From positions 186,001 to 250,000 of the forward strand of contig CANMZP010000001.1 in NCBI GenBank assembly GCA_947502355.1: a stretch of 64,000 nucleotides of DNA. Reading direction: 5' to 3'. The notes below the pieces were generated by a model. The model had not been told where the DNA came from and did not search any database. It saw only the letters and a list, made by a program, of their open reading frames with translations. The position numbers and the translations under genes are program-made. Source of the stretch: an uncultured Thalassotalea sp. Its GTDB lineage: Bacteria; Pseudomonadota; Gammaproteobacteria; Enterobacterales; Alteromonadaceae. Positions 16,230-25,542 of the stretch are shown here, piece by piece (position 1 is the first letter of the stretch; the number at the start of each line of letters is the position of its first letter).

Positions 16230-16235
16230 CCATGC

Positions 16236-16314
16236 AGTGCAAATTCCGAAGTATTTGAACCACGAACACAGCATAGTGCGTATTCCGCCACATTTGAATT
16301 ACGTACACGAGCAT
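16236..16314. repeat. Two degenerate 39-bp tandem units
   Basis: The units begin at 16236 and 16275. The shared positions are AGTGC, then ATTCCG, ATTTGAA, ACG, ACAC and GCAT at matching offsets. The period equals 13 codons, but the region shows no ribosome-binding site. Confidence 0.6.
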
Positions 16315-16528
16315 GCTGAACCGCTAACACGAATATCACGGACCATAAAAAAGCAACGATGGTTCAAAAAAAACAGGTATTTGAGACGATTTGTATTATT
16401 AGCTAGTAAATATCTAATGATAGCAAGGCTAATCTACAGCGTATCAATTCACTAAAAAGTCTTATTAACAGTGGAGGTTCCGCTAACAAGACTTTTAAAT
16501 TAATAACTAATATATCGATTCACTAATT

Positions 16529-16807
16529 TTAATAACCAACACCAAAGAAAAGAGCAACCATACCTCCTGAAAATAAAATCCACCAAGAGTTAAAAATCCA
16601 TAAGTATTTGCTCACTAATGCATCTTTAGTCGAAATATTCAGTCGTTTAGCTTCAGCCCAAAAACCGGATGTATTTAATAGTGAAGTATTGGTTTCTGAT
16701 TTCATTTCAATTCCCAATTGTCCAAAACGATTTTTGATCTTTTTTGCTAAAAAAGGAGCTGCGAATTGTAATAAGACAAGTATCACAAAATAAATTGTAT
16801 AAATCAT
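16529..16807 (-). CDS. Small membrane protein, candidate Rhs immunity protein
   Basis: A 92-residue protein with a membrane segment at each end (IYFVILVLLQFAAPFLA and FNSWWILFSGGMVALFFGVGY) and a polar middle. Its ATG directly follows the stop of the Rhs gene (TAA then ATG), giving tight coupling. By position it is the immunity protein for the Rhs tip. A two-pass membrane immunity protein would suit a tip that acts at the inner membrane. Both statements are inference. Confidence 0.6.
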   Translation of the reverse strand: MIYTIYFVILVLLQFAAPFLAKKIKNRFGQLGIEMKSETNTSLLNTSGFWAEAKRLNISTKDALVSKYLWIFNSWWILFSGGMVALFFGVGY

Positions 16808-17207
16808 TTAACCACCTATCTTAACTTTTACTGGAGGCGTATATGAACCAGGCGAACCAATAACAGGTCCACCATGAAGACACATCTTGCCCATACTAAC
16901 CGTTGCACCAACGAGACCTAAATTAAGATTTGCTTTACCTAAATTAGGAGGGGTATCTTTATTTTTATCACAGCCACCGGTTCCTCCGCTGCTAGTATCA
17001 GAGCTCGTTCTGTAACACGCATTCACAGTAACCCCAAATTGTGCACCTACAAGCCCCTGGAATGAAAGACCATCTGTTGAGTCATAAACCAATTGCCCCG
17101 ATCCAAATTTAACAGTACCTCCAAAACTGGAGTTTTCTGGCGCTGGAGCATTCTGCGCCCAATCGGGCAAACCGAACCTAGGGTCATCCATTCGCACCAA
17201 CCCTAGC

Positions 17208-17332
17208 GGGTCTACATATTTTATAGGATTCCCCCCCACATAAGCATAGGTATTCATACCACCAAGTAAGCCGATTGGATCAGATTGGGTATAGCGCCCC
17301 GTTTCTGGGTCGTAATAACGATTGATGTTGTA
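17208..17332 (-). repeat. Rhs core-end homology, main copy
   Basis: It aligns with 7278-7402 over about 125 bp, including 35 identical bases at 17280-17314. Identity falls away on the tip side, marking the junction between the conserved core and the exchangeable toxin module. Confidence 0.85.
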
Positions 17333-20208
17333 CCAAAGACCTGATTCGCTGTCGTAATACTGACCAGGAAAGCCTAAATTAAAATCACCGATGGAGCTGG
17401 TTTGAACATCTCTGTCAAAAGGTCTTAGGTTTGCCTTCCAAACCACCGTTGAGCTTGAATTTGTTATAAGTTCCGGTCTACCTAATTGGTCATTATGAAC
17501 AAAATACAGCACATCATCTTTTATATAGCCGATAATTTGCCCACCAAGATAGATATATTCTTTATTGCTATCAGGCTCGGCTATCAAATTGCCTTCAGCA
17601 GAATAAATGAACCGCTGAGTATTGAAGGAAGTTTTCTTATAAACCCTATAGCCCAGCGCATTGTAGCCATAATCCGTTTTCACTCCACCATCTTTCATAT
17701 AAGAGCTTAGTTTATTAAACCCGTTGTAGGTGTAATTAATATCGTAATTCCCCGTGGAATAGCTGGATTCTTTAATTATTTGACCTAAGTCATCATAGAT
17801 AAACTCACGCTTTTGTAGACCTTTCGATATCTCGGTGATTTGATTGTTATTTGGGTCAAGGGAGTAGCTATGAGATGTTGAGTTTACATCCTCATGTAGG
17901 CTTCGATTTCCTATCCCATCCCAGTCAAAATTTTCATCACCCGAATTGCTCGTAACAGTGTCTAGTCGATAAACATCGGTATAGGTTAATGTTTGCGAAT
18001 AGTCGCTGTTAAAAAAGTTCGTAATGTCCCTAATATTATTGGCAAGGTCATATTCAAAGTGAATATTTTGCTTACCGGTAGTTAAGATATCTTTTAAGCG
18101 ATAATCCAAATCGTATTTCATCTGACGAACTAAATCATTACCATAAGTCCATTCTTTAACGGGGCCAAACGGCTTATATTTGAGATTGGTTATAACATTT
18201 TTAGTGGTACCATTGATGGTTGCTTTTACGCTATCAATTTGGCCACTAGTGTTGTATCCATAGGTTACCTTGTTACCACTCGGGTAAACCAAATCTTTAA
18301 ACCGGCCATGTGTATCATAGGTATATGAAATATAGCTATATTGTCCGTCAATATAATGGTCTACGGTCTCAATATTCCCTAATGAATTGTACACATATCC
18401 GGTACAGGCATCGTTGTTGCCTGTCGAGGTCAGCTGACCAATATCGCCATTTTCATCGTATTTATATTCGTTTAGCTCATAACCTGAAACACTCAGGGTC
18501 AATCGATTTAATAAATCGTATTTATAGCGTGTAATGGTGCCATTAGCATCCGTTTTTTGGGTCACATTTCCAACGGAATCATAGTCAAAAGTTGTTTTGC
18601 CTGTATCCGGGCTTATAAGTTCCCTAAGTTGCCCAAAACCATCGTATTTATAGCGCGTTACATTAAGCCGAGCATCAGTGACTGTACTCACTAACCCTTG
18701 GCTATTATAGGTGTAGATGGATTCATTACTTAGTGCATCTTTTGCGGTTTTGAGGCGTCCCAAGTTATCATAGGTGAAGGATGTTTTATTATTTTCTGCA
18801 TCCGTAATATATTCGATATTGCCATTCGCAAGTAGTTTGATCGTATTACTTTGCCCATTCTGACCGGCATTACCAATGACTTCTCCTCGTACGTTATAAA
18901 AGAAATCGGCTTGGTATTCTAATGTGCCATCGGATGTCTTGTTTTTGATGTGCTCAACGTTCCCCATTACATCAAAGACCATCTCTTGTTTTGCCCCCGA
19001 GTTATCCGTTATGGACTCCAATCGGTAGCCAGCATCAAATTCTGAGTCTGTAAAACTGCCATCAGGATAAGTGATTTTATCTACTGCCCTTAATGCGCTA
19101 TAAGTATAAGATATCGGATTAAGAGAGCCGACCTTCGTAGTATGTAACTGATTATCATCATTGTATGTTTTAGTAACCACTAAACCATTTGGATAGGTAG
19201 TTGTCAAATTTTGGCTATTTTCATCAAAATTTGATAACTTTGTTAAATGACCTAGTGCATTTTCTATTTTGGTCTTACGCCCTTTGCTATCGAAGTGAGC
19301 CTTCAAGAAAACACCATTATCATTACTTAAGGCTACCTCTGAAAAGGTAACTCCATCAGCATGAAACATGTAGCTATAATCTACAGTCCGCTCCTCATTT
19401 AAAACCCCATGTAGCGTGAGATTTTTAACTGTTTTAGAGTCAAGCAAGTCATCATTACCATATTCATAGGTTATTAATGCGGCGGGTGTAGTTATTGTCG
19501 TAACCAAATAATGATAATTATCATGATATGTATATGTTGTCGTAGTCTCATCGACAGTATCTAAAGCAATAGTTTTAGATAAAAGCTGACCTTTATCGTT
19601 ATATTCATAATCAGTAATGTTACCATCCCATTCTGTAACCTTATCTAAAAAGCCTTTATCGTCATATTCATACCCTTGTGCATGTGAATCACAATTTAGA
19701 CCTCCTTCCTTATTTACCGAAGTTATTAATCTACGCCCATCAATGTCTGTGTATGTAAACGTTACATTTTCCCCTAATGGATTTGTGACAACAGTCGTTG
19801 AACCAGTAGCTGTTTCATCAAACTCAAATGAATACGTATCTATTTTTGCACCTTCATTATCAAAATGTGTACTTTCAATAGCCTGTCCCCGATTATTGTA
19901 GGTAAATTTGGCATATTTGATACCATTTACTTTTATTTCAGTTAATGCGTCTGGGTTATTGGTATCTTGGTAGAAAAACTCTTTGTAGTTACCACTTGGC
20001 CAAGTTTGACGTTCCAATTTTTTATTGGAATTATATTGATAAGAATATGTTTTACTCTCTCCAGTAGTTACAGTCTCTATTAGGTTACTTGAATTGTAAG
20101 AAAAAGAGAGCTCTGCACCATTAGAATGGATAAGCTTTGAAAGTACTCCATTCTCATAGATGTAGGTATGCTTAAGGCCATTAGGTAGTTCTCTTGATAT
20201 AATATTCC

Positions 20209-20964
20209 CTAATTGGTCATACTTTTCAAATACCCCCTGTAATCATAAAACTCAAAGATATTATTTGTAAAAGAAATAGTTGATGCTACGTTTAATTGAC
20301 TATCCTCCCAAATATAGTCTGAAGCTGTGCCACTAGGTAAAAAGACACGTTTAGACCCATCAGGACGATGTAATGTAATGGTGGCTCCATCTTTAATCGG
20401 AAACTCTTCCATTTCTTCACATAAAGGGTCAAAAGCTTTTGTATCAGGGTTAAATGGGCAAGAGCTAGAAGGATTGACATAAGAGAGTGAGAAATCAAAG
20501 TCACTTATCCAATTTGTACCGAATAGTCCATGGGCATTTGAAAAGTGGTTATAACGTTTTGTTATCGAAATTGGGAAAGCACCATGAGAATAAAAGTCTC
20601 TTTCTATTTGTATCTTATTTCCCGTCTTCACAACGATGGGATTGCCAATTAAATGCTTTGGCTCAGAAGAACACTGTAAAAAGCTTTCCCCTTCTGATTT
20701 AACTTTATCAAATGAGTCTCCGCTCCTGAATCCCCCACCATAATTTTCAATCCCTGGCCCGCCAAAAATTGCTGGTTCAGGGGCAATGTAATAGCCGTAA
20801 TCTGGACTATAAAAATCAGAAGGACAAGGTACACTTTTAGCCTCTCCATTAGTTACAACAGTATCCGGGTCATAGCATGTGCCATCTGAGGTTTGATAAA
20901 TTGCGCTTGCCTCAAAAGAAATGACAAATAAAGTAGTAAAGAGTAACGCCCAAAAATAATTCAT
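20209..20964 (-). pseudogene. Rhs/YD-repeat protein, N-terminal frame with signal peptide
   Basis: It encodes the exported start of the Rhs protein. The signal peptide is MNYFWALLFTTLFVISFEASA. A DUF6531-like N-domain follows (GNPIVVKTGNKIQIERDF, then GLFGTNWISDFDFSL). It stops after the G5 run at 20233-20237. The start at 20964 has AAGGAT 8 bases upstream and lies 10 bases after the subtilase stop. A Sec signal rather than a PAAR or T6SS adaptor domain implies secretion through the general pathway. The frame is intact on both sides of the shift, so the damage is recent, switchable, or a sequencing error. Confidence 0.85.
20233..20237 (-). other. Frameshift site in a G5 run of the rhs gene
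   Basis: On the coding strand ACAGGGGGTATTTG reads as YRGYLKSMTN then stop. With one more G, or a -1 slip, it reads GVFEKYDQLGNIISREL, a good YD-type repeat that continues without a stop for more than 1100 codons. With one added base, 20964 to 16808 becomes a whole number of codons. Confidence 0.85.
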
Positions 20965-20974
20965 TTTCTTATCC

Positions 20975-22414
20975 TTAAATACCAATTGGGCATTGCCCTA
21001 AACCAGAGGTGACAGTTATAGAAGAGCTATAACTCCAATTGCTACACCCCAAAATGTTACAAGCTTTGGCTTTATATTTATAAATATTAGGAAACATTGA
21101 AAGGTATTCTTTTTGGGTGCTTAAGCCTACGAAGATGGTGTTACTCCAACCAACGCCTTCTTCATACTCTTGTATCTGATAACTAGATGCAACATTTTGA
21201 TTGGTTGACATAGGATTCGCACGTCCGGACCAATCAACAATAAACCCGGCTTCGCCTAACTGATAATCGATTTCGACTTTAGGTGTTGGTGGCGGTTCAG
21301 TTTCTGTAATTAAGTAAGGAATTAGTAAGCCCGTTCCAGGATGGTATGTAGCATTACTTCGAAAGTAGCCTTCTGTAAACCCATTTCCAAGGAAACTTGC
21401 TAAAGCTGCTGCAGTATAGGCTGCTGCAAAAGATGTTCCTGAAGCCGTTACGTAATCAGTGTCACTACTAATGCCTGCCGAATTGACCGCAACTCCGGGA
21501 GCTATCATTTCGATCACAGAGCCCCAGTTACTAAAAGATGCCCTAGAGTCTTCATTTGCCATTGCAGATACAGTTATCGCATCTGGTGATCTTGCTGGAG
21601 AAACATTGCCTGCATTGATATTAGAATTGCCAGCAGGAACTACTATGTGGAATCCGGAATTTTTTAAATGAGAAACTGTTGTATCTAAGGTTGTTGAGGC
21701 TCCACCTACTACTCCTAAATAAACTACTGAATTCGGAATCCCATAACTCCTGATGTAATTAAGACCATTAACAATCGTAGTAATAGTACCGGAGCCAGAA
21801 CAATTTAAAACTTTCACCGATTTTATTTGAGCATATGGAACGGTTGATTTTATAAGGCCAGCGGCAAGGGTTCCGTGGCCATTACAGTCATAACCTTGAT
21901 TTGATACATCATAATCCCAGAAGGAGCTTGCATCCCCCTTAAAAATCTCATGCGTATACCTTATACCTGAGTCAACCACATAGACAGTTTGACCCGCTCC
22001 ACCTGCACCATGACCAACATAACCATCAAGCGGTAAACTTCTTTGATTTATTCGATCGAGTCCCCAATCAACAGATGCCTTTTCTGCAATTAAGTTGGCT
22101 TCTACAAACACCACAGCAGGACTTTCACTTAACTTTTTGGCATTTTTTTCTGGTATGTTCAAATAGACTGCATTCAATACATCAAACTTGCCTAAGTACT
22201 TTCCTTTAAATCGTTTTGCCAAATCACGACCCGTATGCTCTAGAGAGTTAGTGTTGTTTTGTTTTATAACGACAATAAATTCATTCAATTGCCTTTTATA
22301 ATTCATACCTCTAAGTTTTTGATGGTTTTCAGCAAACGCTTGCGCCGAAAAAAGAACGAATTGCAAAATTATGAGCAACTTAACCCACAGAGCTGATGAT
22401 ATCCCTTTATACAT
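20975..22414 (-). CDS. Secreted subtilisin-like S8 serine protease with I9 propeptide
   Basis: A 479-residue secreted protease. A signal peptide (VLFSAQAFA) is followed by an inhibitor I9-type propeptide (about 40-112, FIVVIKQN to FVEANLIA). The S8 catalytic domain has Asp148 (VVDSG), His180 (GHGTLAAG), oxyanion Asn263 (PAGNSN) and Ser328 (GTSFAAA). A C-terminal domain of Fn3 character (YQIQEYEEGVGW to ACNILGCSNWS) follows. It lies 10 bases before the Rhs start, so the two form an operon. Because both are exported, processing or release of the Rhs tip by this protease is a reasonable inference. Confidence 0.9.
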   Translation of the reverse strand: MYKGISSALWVKLLIILQFVLFSAQAFAENHQKLRGMNYKRQLNEFIVVIKQNNTNSLEHTGRDLAKRFKGKYLGKFDVLNAVYLNIPEKNAKKLSESPAVVFVEANLIAEKASVDWGLDRINQRSLPLDGYVGHGAGGAGQTVYVVDSGIRYTHEIFKGDASSFWDYDVSNQGYDCNGHGTLAAGLIKSTVPYAQIKSVKVLNCSGSGTITTIVNGLNYIRSYGIPNSVVYLGVVGGASTTLDTTVSHLKNSGFHIVVPAGNSNINAGNVSPARSPDAITVSAMANEDSRASFSNWGSVIEMIAPGVAVNSAGISSDTDYVTASGTSFAAAYTAAALASFLGNGFTEGYFRSNATYHPGTGLLIPYLITETEPPPTPKVEIDYQLGEAGFIVDWSGRANPMSTNQNVASSYQIQEYEEGVGWSNTIFVGLSTQKEYLSMFPNIYKYKAKACNILGCSNWSYSSSITVTSGLGQCPIGI

Positions 22415-22836
22415 ATAACACCTTGTTATTGTTTTTAATTTTTGTTTTTTGATTTATTGGTTTTACATTTTTTTTACAATATAGTTGCTGTTTAATTTTT
22501 GATCAAGCTCAATGTAAAACACCATCGGATTAGGTGAGCGGAATCATTTTATTTATTCTAAGATTGTGTTTATAGCTATCGCTCGAAATGAAGTATGAAT
22601 GTCTGCTTAAGAGGAAAGGTTATCAAGATGCAGTTTTTTTGAACGGCAGGAAATCGCTCAAATCTGCCTGTGGCAGACTTTAATTATTTGTAAATCAACA
22701 ATACATGATGTTATTGTAAAAACTCAAGTTTTTAATGGTCGTGACTGTCCGGAAAGAGCGATTTACCGCCGTTACGATATTGCGGTATATCCTATGCTGT
22801 CAACATAATTACCTGTTATAGATGTAGAGAAATTGA
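22415..22836. other. Intergenic: divergent promoters, subtilase-rhs / DUF3592 gene
   Basis: About 420 AT-rich bases with no credible gene. Long T and A runs lie just upstream of the subtilase start on the minus strand. I see no defined operator or terminator. Confidence 0.35.
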
Positions 22837-23310
22837 GTGAGAAATTTCTATAAAAAATATAAATTGGCCTTTTGGTTCGTTGCTCTTCCTCTCCTAGTTT
22901 TAATAACCAGATTTGATGACGTAAAAGGAAGTTTTTTTCTTACGACAATCGAATTTTCCTCTATCAAGGGTGAAGTCATTGAATCTAAAATTACTCACGG
23001 ACATAGACCAAAATACCGTTTTAACATTTCATATAGTTACGAAGTTAACGGTGTTAAGTACACTAATTCTCGTGTTGGATTTGGCTTTAAAGGCAGCAAT
23101 AATAAAGATAGCGTTTCGGAAATTTTAAACAAATACCCCGTGGGTAAAAAGGTCGAGGTTTATTTTGATAACCAGAAACCTAACTTTTCTGTTTTAGAGC
23201 CAGAACGTAATTCGAGAAGTGACTTTTATATTGTTATTTTTTTATGTATCGCGGGTGTGCTTTTTTCGATAATTTCTGTACATCGAGGTATAAAAAATAG
23301 TCAAAGGTAA
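22837..23310 (+). CDS. DUF3592 family membrane protein
   Basis: A 157-residue protein with two membrane segments (WFVALPLLVLITRF near the start and FYIVIFLCIAGVLFSIIS near the end) around a beta-rich domain (YRFNISYSYEVNGVKYTNSR, then YPVGKKVEVYFDNQKP). That is the DUF3592 layout. The start is a GTG. Function is unknown. Such proteins occur often in islands and beside polymorphic toxins, but no partner is obvious here. Confidence 0.7.
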   Translation: MRNFYKKYKLAFWFVALPLLVLITRFDDVKGSFFLTTIEFSSIKGEVIESKITHGHRPKYRFNISYSYEVNGVKYTNSRVGFGFKGSNNKDSVSEILNKYPVGKKVEVYFDNQKPNFSVLEPERNSRSDFYIVIFLCIAGVLFSIISVHRGIKNSQR

Positions 23311-23644
23311 GGGCGTTACCAATGACGGCTTATGGCACTTTGCCGACCGATCAAGCATGGCAACCTGCTCTCGAACACATCTTGTTTTTAGACCGAAATC
23401 GAATAAGTAGATAAATCAAGATTTGAATGTTTCAAATGTCGGCTTACGGGAAATCGATTTATTTTCTTCCGTAAGCTCCGAGTCGGCATTGTGCGTTGCC
23501 TGCATATCAATAACCCAACCCAAACCGTCAGCAATGTGGCAAAAGTTAGTGCTTCGAGATGAAACACCAAAGGCAGCAATGAGCTTTAAGCGGACCTAAT
23601 AAAACGCCTATCTGATAACGTCAGGTATGCGAACAAACTTACCT
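23311..23644. other. Intergenic stretch, nothing recognised
   Basis: About 330 bases between the DUF3592 gene and the second integrase. A 63-codon minus-strand frame exists but has no ribosome-binding site or family resemblance. The base composition is less AT-rich than its neighbours, so it may be decayed coding sequence. Confidence 0.3.
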
Positions 23645-24739
23645 TTACTGAGCATTCATAATTTTCTTAATCTTAGCTTCAAAATAATCATCTATATCTG
23701 TAGTTTGTAGCTCTCTCGGCTTACTAAGTTTTTTTATCAACTCGGCTTGGCGGTAGTCTTGAACTTCACCGTAACTATATAAAGTTGTCAAAACTCCCTC
23801 GTGCCCTAAATTTTGACTCCAAGCTTTGAACTCTTCTGGCGTTTGGCAAAGGCTTTCCCCTAGCCTTACTAAGGTGTTACGAAAGCTATGTGGGTTATAA
23901 TAAGGTAACCCAACGCTTTGAAAGGCTTGTTTAAATAGCTTTCGTATTGGGTCAGCGGTTAACCAGTGTTCTCGCAGTAATCCCCCAGTTTGAAACTTTC
24001 TATCTTTACCGACCACCATTTTCGTTTTGGGGAAAAGCGGGTCGTCAGGGCCAAACAGTAATTCTTCAGTTAAATGCTCTATCCAGTCTTTAAGTATCGT
24101 TAGCGGTAATTCGCCCACTGGAAAAAAATAGGTAGTAAAGGTCTTACTGAATTTAGTATTTACTTCCCTGGCATCTTGAAAGAGGCTGCCTTCGATTAAG
24201 TTAATATGCTTAACTTTAAGTGATGCTAATGCACTATCTCTGGCGCCAGTTAACAAGGTAAGCGCAATTAATGCCCGATTCCGCTTTTCAATGTCTGTAC
24301 GGGCAGGCATTCGTTCCAATACATGCAAAGCCTGTTCAAGGCTAGGTACTGGCTTTTTACGTTTAGCGTTTGCTATTCGGGTGTCTTTTTCAGATAAATT
24401 GAAATATTCAGTTTCGCTGTAATTAATACGCGATTTATAATTTGGTTGCATCGCCAGCCATTGAAAGAAGTTTTTTAGATGCCGTAACGTGGTATTTAAT
24501 GTTGATTTACTTAATGGCTTATTAGTTACTTCATTCTTTTGAGCAGTTAAATGCTTTTTGAATCCTACCGCTTGTTTAAAATGAAACTGTTTAAAATCTT
24601 TAAATTTTGTATATTGCTCAAAACGATTTATGGCTTTTGCTACACCATCAATTGACGATTCATTTTGCCGCTTTGCTTCTTTTAAAAAGATGTAATATTT
24701 ACGGGTCATTCTTACATTGTTTGGGTTGTGCTTTTTCAT
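23645..24739 (-). CDS. Tyrosine recombinase/integrase (second integrase)
   Basis: A 364-residue phage-type integrase with an N-terminal SAM-like core-binding domain (about 20-130) and a catalytic domain showing the first Arg (LTGARDSAL), His-x-x-Arg (NPHSFRNTLV), a further His (NLGHEGVL) and Tyr (TTLYSYG). It lies downstream of two small DNA-binding genes. This integrase plus AlpA set is a separate module from the P4-type integrase next to the tRNA, so the island is probably composite. Confidence 0.85.
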   Translation of the reverse strand: MKKHNPNNVRMTRKYYIFLKEAKRQNESSIDGVAKAINRFEQYTKFKDFKQFHFKQAVGFKKHLTAQKNEVTNKPLSKSTLNTTLRHLKNFFQWLAMQPNYKSRINYSETEYFNLSEKDTRIANAKRKKPVPSLEQALHVLERMPARTDIEKRNRALIALTLLTGARDSALASLKVKHINLIEGSLFQDAREVNTKFSKTFTTYFFPVGELPLTILKDWIEHLTEELLFGPDDPLFPKTKMVVGKDRKFQTGGLLREHWLTADPIRKLFKQAFQSVGLPYYNPHSFRNTLVRLGESLCQTPEEFKAWSQNLGHEGVLTTLYSYGEVQDYRQAELIKKLSKPRELQTTDIDDYFEAKIKKIMNAQ

Positions 24740-24787
24740 GGTTTCACCTTATCTATTTAAAGTACAATTCAGGAAGGGGTTAGCCAA

Positions 24788-25219
24788 CTAACTTATGTGT
24801 TTTTGTTGTAGCGGTAATATCACAGCAAGATCACGCTGAATTGACTTTATATCCGCTAATTTGATGTATTTATTCATTGTTGAATTACACACAGAACAAC
24901 AAGCAAACACGCGTCCTTTAGTACTCGTTTCTTCAATAAATCCTACGGAGTTTTGTACAGGTAATCGTGGCTCTCGACATTGAAGGCAATAAAGCTCAAA
25001 CGGTTTACATTTGCGTTTATTTTTATGTTTTTGTTGTTGTAAAAACGGCCTTAAATCAGAACCTAAAATTAATGTGGGTCGTTTATCATCACAAACAGGC
25101 AGACCTTGATTTATCCAACTTCTTACCGTTGGTTTATTCACACCGTACAACTCAGCAACCTCTTCCACTGAATAACTACGATGGATTTTACATTTATTGG
25201 GGTTATAACTTCGCTTCAT
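24788..25219 (-). CDS. MerR-like helix-turn-helix protein with cysteine cluster
   Basis: A 143-residue protein. The N-terminal helix-turn-helix SVEEVAELYGVNKPTVRSWI is of the excisionase/MerR kind. The C-terminal part has CLQC and CCSVC, likely a zinc-binding pair. The ATG at 25219 (GGGGTG 4 bases upstream) is preferred over a TTG further upstream. It overlaps the AlpA-like gene by 17 bp and precedes the integrase by 48 bp, so it probably belongs to the integration module as a directionality or regulatory factor. Confidence 0.7.
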   Translation of the reverse strand: MKRSYNPNKCKIHRSYSVEEVAELYGVNKPTVRSWINQGLPVCDDKRPTLILGSDLRPFLQQQKHKNKRKCKPFELYCLQCREPRLPVQNSVGFIEETSTKGRVFACCSVCNSTMNKYIKLADIKSIQRDLAVILPLQQKHIS

Positions 25220-25415
25220 AGGACACCCCGTTTTTGCTTTCAGCAATACATTGGTCAAGCCATTGGTTTATTTCGCTTTCAAGCCAACCAACAGCACGCC
25301 CCCCTAAAGATATATTTTTAGGAAATGTACCTAAGCTCATTCGTAAATAAATGCTGCTTCTTGATAAACCAGTAATTTCTTTGACCGCTGGTAAGCGAAT
25401 AATTTTATTAGACAT
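25203..25415 (-). CDS. AlpA-family transcriptional regulator/excisionase
   Basis: A 70-residue protein matching AlpA regulators throughout: IIRLPAVKEITGLSRSSIYL is the helix-turn-helix and FPKNISLGGRAVGWLESEI is the wing. Family members activate or act as excisionases for P4-like integrases. AGAGGG lies 8 bases before the ATG. Two identical palindromes sit 67-97 bp upstream and are likely operators. Confidence 0.88.
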   Translation of the reverse strand: MSNKIIRLPAVKEITGLSRSSIYLRMSLGTFPKNISLGGRAVGWLESEINQWLDQCIAESKNGVSYEAKL

Positions 25416-25481
25416 GTTAAAACCCTCTAGTCCTTTAATGGAAAACGACTAAAAGAATATTCAAAAAGAGATAGGATAAAA

Positions 25482-25512
25482 CCTAATTAGGGTTTCTAAA
25501 TACCTAATTAGG
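25482..25512. promoter_or_regulatory. Two palindromic operators 21 bp apart upstream of alpA-like gene
   Basis: The perfect 10-bp palindrome CCTAATTAGG occurs at 25482-25491 and 25503-25512, each extended on the right by GTTT, with centres 21 bp apart (two helical turns). The position upstream of the AlpA-like gene suggests cooperative binding of a dimeric regulator. Confidence 0.7.
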
Positions 25513-25542
25513 GTTTTGGCTTTTTATTTAGTTTGAAGATTT

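Larger units (their letters stand above)
16050..16528. other. Repeat-rich non-coding region downstream of the main Rhs cassette
   Basis: About 480 bases with an 88-bp repeat shared with 6252-6340, a tandem pair of 39-bp units at 16236-16314, and imperfect inverted sequences (CAGTCAGATAATG near 16098 against CATTATCTGGCTGACT near 16193). A short plus-strand frame over the tandem units is probably not a gene, since it is made of the repeats. Confidence 0.5.
16808..20242 (-). pseudogene. Rhs/YD-repeat protein, C-terminal frame (separated by a frameshift)
   Basis: The open frame from 20242 to 16808 encodes many YD repeats (for example YDNLGRLKTA, YDSVGNVTQK), the core-end signature ([17 protein letters not shown]) and a variable tip of about 125 residues rich in Gly, starting near GLVRMDDPRF, that I do not recognise. 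There is no ATG near its beginning; the first usable start is a TTG at 20017 inside a repeat. The frame continues the N-terminal part at 20209-20964 if one G is added to a G5 run at 20233-20237; the joined product would be 1385 residues. The immunity-like gene follows immediately. Confidence 0.85.

Noticed and set aside
16225-16455. 76-codon plus-strand frame over the 39-bp repeats
   Set aside because: The apparent 13-residue repeat follows from the DNA repeat; no ribosome-binding site or family resemblance.
23388-23579. 63-codon minus-strand frame
   Set aside because: No start signal, no recognisable protein character.
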